The notes under the pieces were generated by a model, which worked only from the letters and a program-made list of their open reading frames with translations, ran no database searches and was not told the origin of the DNA. From assembly GCA_020024115.1 (NCBI GenBank), contig JAHHUF010000040.1, forward strand, positions 1 through 14,574: a stretch of 14,574 bases of DNA, given 5' to 3'. A program made the position numbers and the translations under genes. This document shows positions 13,426-14,574 of the stretch, in pieces. Within the stretch, counting starts at the first letter, position 1; the number at the start of each line of letters is the position of its first letter. Origin of the DNA: Anaerofilum sp. (lineage in GTDB: Bacteria; Bacillota; Clostridia; Oscillospirales; Ruminococcaceae).

Positions 13426-14574
13426 TGCAGCTGCATTTGGAAGGTTGGGAGGTGTCTCCCAAAGAGCTTGTTTTGGGTGTAGCAGGAAACTATGGCTGTG
13501 ACAAGCTGGAATTAAGTTGGAGCGAAGAATGGAATGAACTTGAAAAAGTAGTTGTATTTTGTGCAGGACAGCTAGACCGCATTGTCCATGCCCCTCTTTT
13601 GGATGGAAATTCTGTCTTGATTCCACAAGTGGCTTTGCAAAAAAGTGGCATTTGTCCCATTGTGATTTATGGAATTGCACAAGAAAAAGCACGATATTCT
13701 GTTGCTGTTATGGGAAAAGTATTGGATTGCCCTGAAACAAGAGGTGATATTATGCTACCTCCAGAACCGGATTTGTTAGAACAATATTTGAATATTTTGA
13801 AACAAGAGCGGGAACTTGCACAACAATCAGCTGATTTATCACAGAAAGCTGAAAAAGTTTGCATAGAAAATAGTAAGGCTGCAGTTGAAGCTGCAGATAT
13901 TGCAGCACAAATGGCACAGCAAGCAATGCAGTCTGTAAAGAAATATCCTATGATAAAAAATGGTACATGGTGGTTTTGGGATGAAAAGATACAGCAATAT
14001 CAAGATAGCCAAACACCAGCAACAGGCTCACAAGGAATAAAAGGCGACAAAGGTGAAATAGGAGCAAGAGGTCCGCAAGGAGAACAAGGCTTGCCCGGTG
14101 TTCAGGGCCCACAGGGCTTGAAAGGTGATAAAGGTGACAAAGGTGACAAAGGTGACAAAGGCGAAACAGGGTCAATGGGTCCACAAGGGGAACGAGGCTT
14201 GCCCGGTGTTCAGGGCCCACAGGGTTTGCAGGGTTTGAAAGGTGATAAAGGTGACAAAGGCGAAACAGGAGCAAGAGGTCCGCAAGGGGAACAAGGTTTG
14301 CCTGGTGTGCAGGGTCCACAGGGTTTGCAGGGTTTAAAAGGCGAAAAAGGTGAGCAAGGAGTGACTGGACCCCAAGGTCCACAGGGCTTGAAAGGTGAAA
14401 AAGGAGATAAGGGAGAGCGAGGGCTTCAAGGTGTTGCTGGACCACAGGGGGCGCAAGGTGTTGCCGGTGTGCGTGGCAGCATGTGGTATCAAGGCACAGC
14501 CATTACAGGAACAAGCACTACACCTGCCATCTTTGCAAACTCTGGAATTACCTCTGCTTTGGCTGGTGACAAGT
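13425..14574 (+). CDS. Collagen-like tail fibre/receptor-binding protein, 3' end beyond window
   Basis: The frame runs from ATG 13425 (AAGGAGGTG eight bases upstream) through the window end, with 383 codons visible. Domains: residues 1-105, a beta-rich N-terminus (LSWSEEWNELEKVVVFCAG, VLIPQVAL, CPIVIYGI) like the baseplate-binding domain of Firmicutes fibres; about 115-175, a coiled coil (LLEQYLNILKQERELAQQ, AAVEAADIAAQMAQQAM); about 176-200, a Trp-rich linker (NGTWWFWDE); 201-350, fifty uninterrupted Gly-X-Y triplets; from 351, GSMWYQGTAITGTSTTPAIF, a common start of the C-terminal tip domain in such fibres. Collagen triplets would give a trimeric rod presenting the tip to host receptors. 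Many charged GDK/GEK triplets probably stabilise it without hydroxyproline. The tip, which would name the receptor type, is missing. Confidence 0.88.
   Translation, partial: MQLHLEGWEVSPKELVLGVAGNYGCDKLELSWSEEWNELEKVVVFCAGQLDRIVHAPLLDGNSVLIPQVALQKSGICPIVIYGIAQEKARYSVAVMGKVLDCPETRGDIMLPPEPDLLEQYLNILKQERELAQQSADLSQKAEKVCIENSKAAVEAADIAAQMAQQAMQSVKKYPMIKNGTWWFWDEKIQQYQDSQTPATGSQGIKGDKGEIGARGPQGEQGLPGVQGPQGLKGDKGDKGDKGDKGETGSMGPQGERGLPGVQGPQGLQGLKGDKGDKGETGARGPQGEQGLPGVQGPQGLQGLKGEKGEQGVTGPQGPQGLKGEKGDKGERGLQGVAGPQGAQGVAGVRGSMWYQGTAITGTSTTPAIFANSGITSALAGDK
14025..14474 (+). repeat. Collagen-type Gly-X-Y repeat tract with larger direct repeats
   Basis: Fifty consecutive Gly codons occur at a 9-bp period. 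Within it GPQGE(Q/R)GLPGVQGPQ recurs near 14070, 14178 and 14277, spaced 108 and 99 bp apart, and is nearly identical at DNA level. A run of GGTGA(T/C)AAA nonamers lies at about 14124-14160. The regular period allows slippage or recombination to change rod length without shifting the frame. Confidence 0.9.

Noticed and set aside
13948..14445. 165-codon minus-strand open frame with repeated HLYHLSNPANPV-like units
   Set aside because: It is the complement of the Gly-X-Y repeat; its regularity merely mirrors the collagen-coding strand.
14025..14474. Regularly spaced repeats considered as a CRISPR array
   Set aside because: The 9-bp period is in frame with Gly-X-Y codons, and there are no unique spacers between constant repeats.

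Overview
The window comes from a Clostridia-type Bacillota genome. The signs are low-GC DNA, strong AGGAGG-type ribosome binding sites, frequent TTG leucine codons with some TTG/GTG starts, a cell-wall sorting signal of the VPQTGD type, and a tRNA gene that encodes its own CCA. I cannot name the genus from the sequence alone.

Left flank (1-2603), visibly more A/T-rich. It holds the 3' end of a repeat-bearing, sortase-anchored surface protein (3-416). A decayed IS5-family (IS427-like) element follows at 709-1741, with 15-bp inverted repeats and a TA duplication. A second small element, a 196-bp MITE-like insert with its own imperfect inverted repeats and TA duplication, is nested in its transposase remnant at 838-1033. 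After about 660 bp without a recognisable gene comes a well-formed minus-strand tRNA-Leu (anticodon GAG) with its own promoter and terminator.

Right part (2816 to the window end). This is an uninterrupted plus-strand late operon of a tailed siphovirus-like prophage, or of a phage-derived element. The order is small terminase, large terminase, a 68-aa coiled-coil protein, an SPP1 gp6/A118-like portal, a GP20-like scaffold, the major capsid protein, a head-tail adaptor, a probable neck protein, the tail tube, a pair of tail assembly chaperones that probably use a +1 frameshift, a very short tape measure, a distal-tail-position protein, a 579-aa tail hub/baseplate protein, two small baseplate-associated proteins, and a collagen-like tail fibre that runs off the window. 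Genes overlap by a few bases or sit tens of bases apart, each with a good Shine-Dalgarno, which points to one late transcript. The products would package DNA (terminases and portal), assemble the head (scaffold and capsid), join head to tail (adaptor and neck protein), build the tail (tube, chaperones, tape measure) and form the tip that meets the host cell.

Points that stand out: the nested insertion; the frameshift signal at 8984-9009; the terminase starting about 270 bp from a host tRNA with no integrase, repressor or replication genes between them; the absence of a recognisable head protease or Mu-F-like minor head protein; the small tape measure; and the repeat-rich collagen gene. I found no CRISPR array, rRNA or wholly new defence system. 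The phage module is of known type, and the less ordinary features are in its details.
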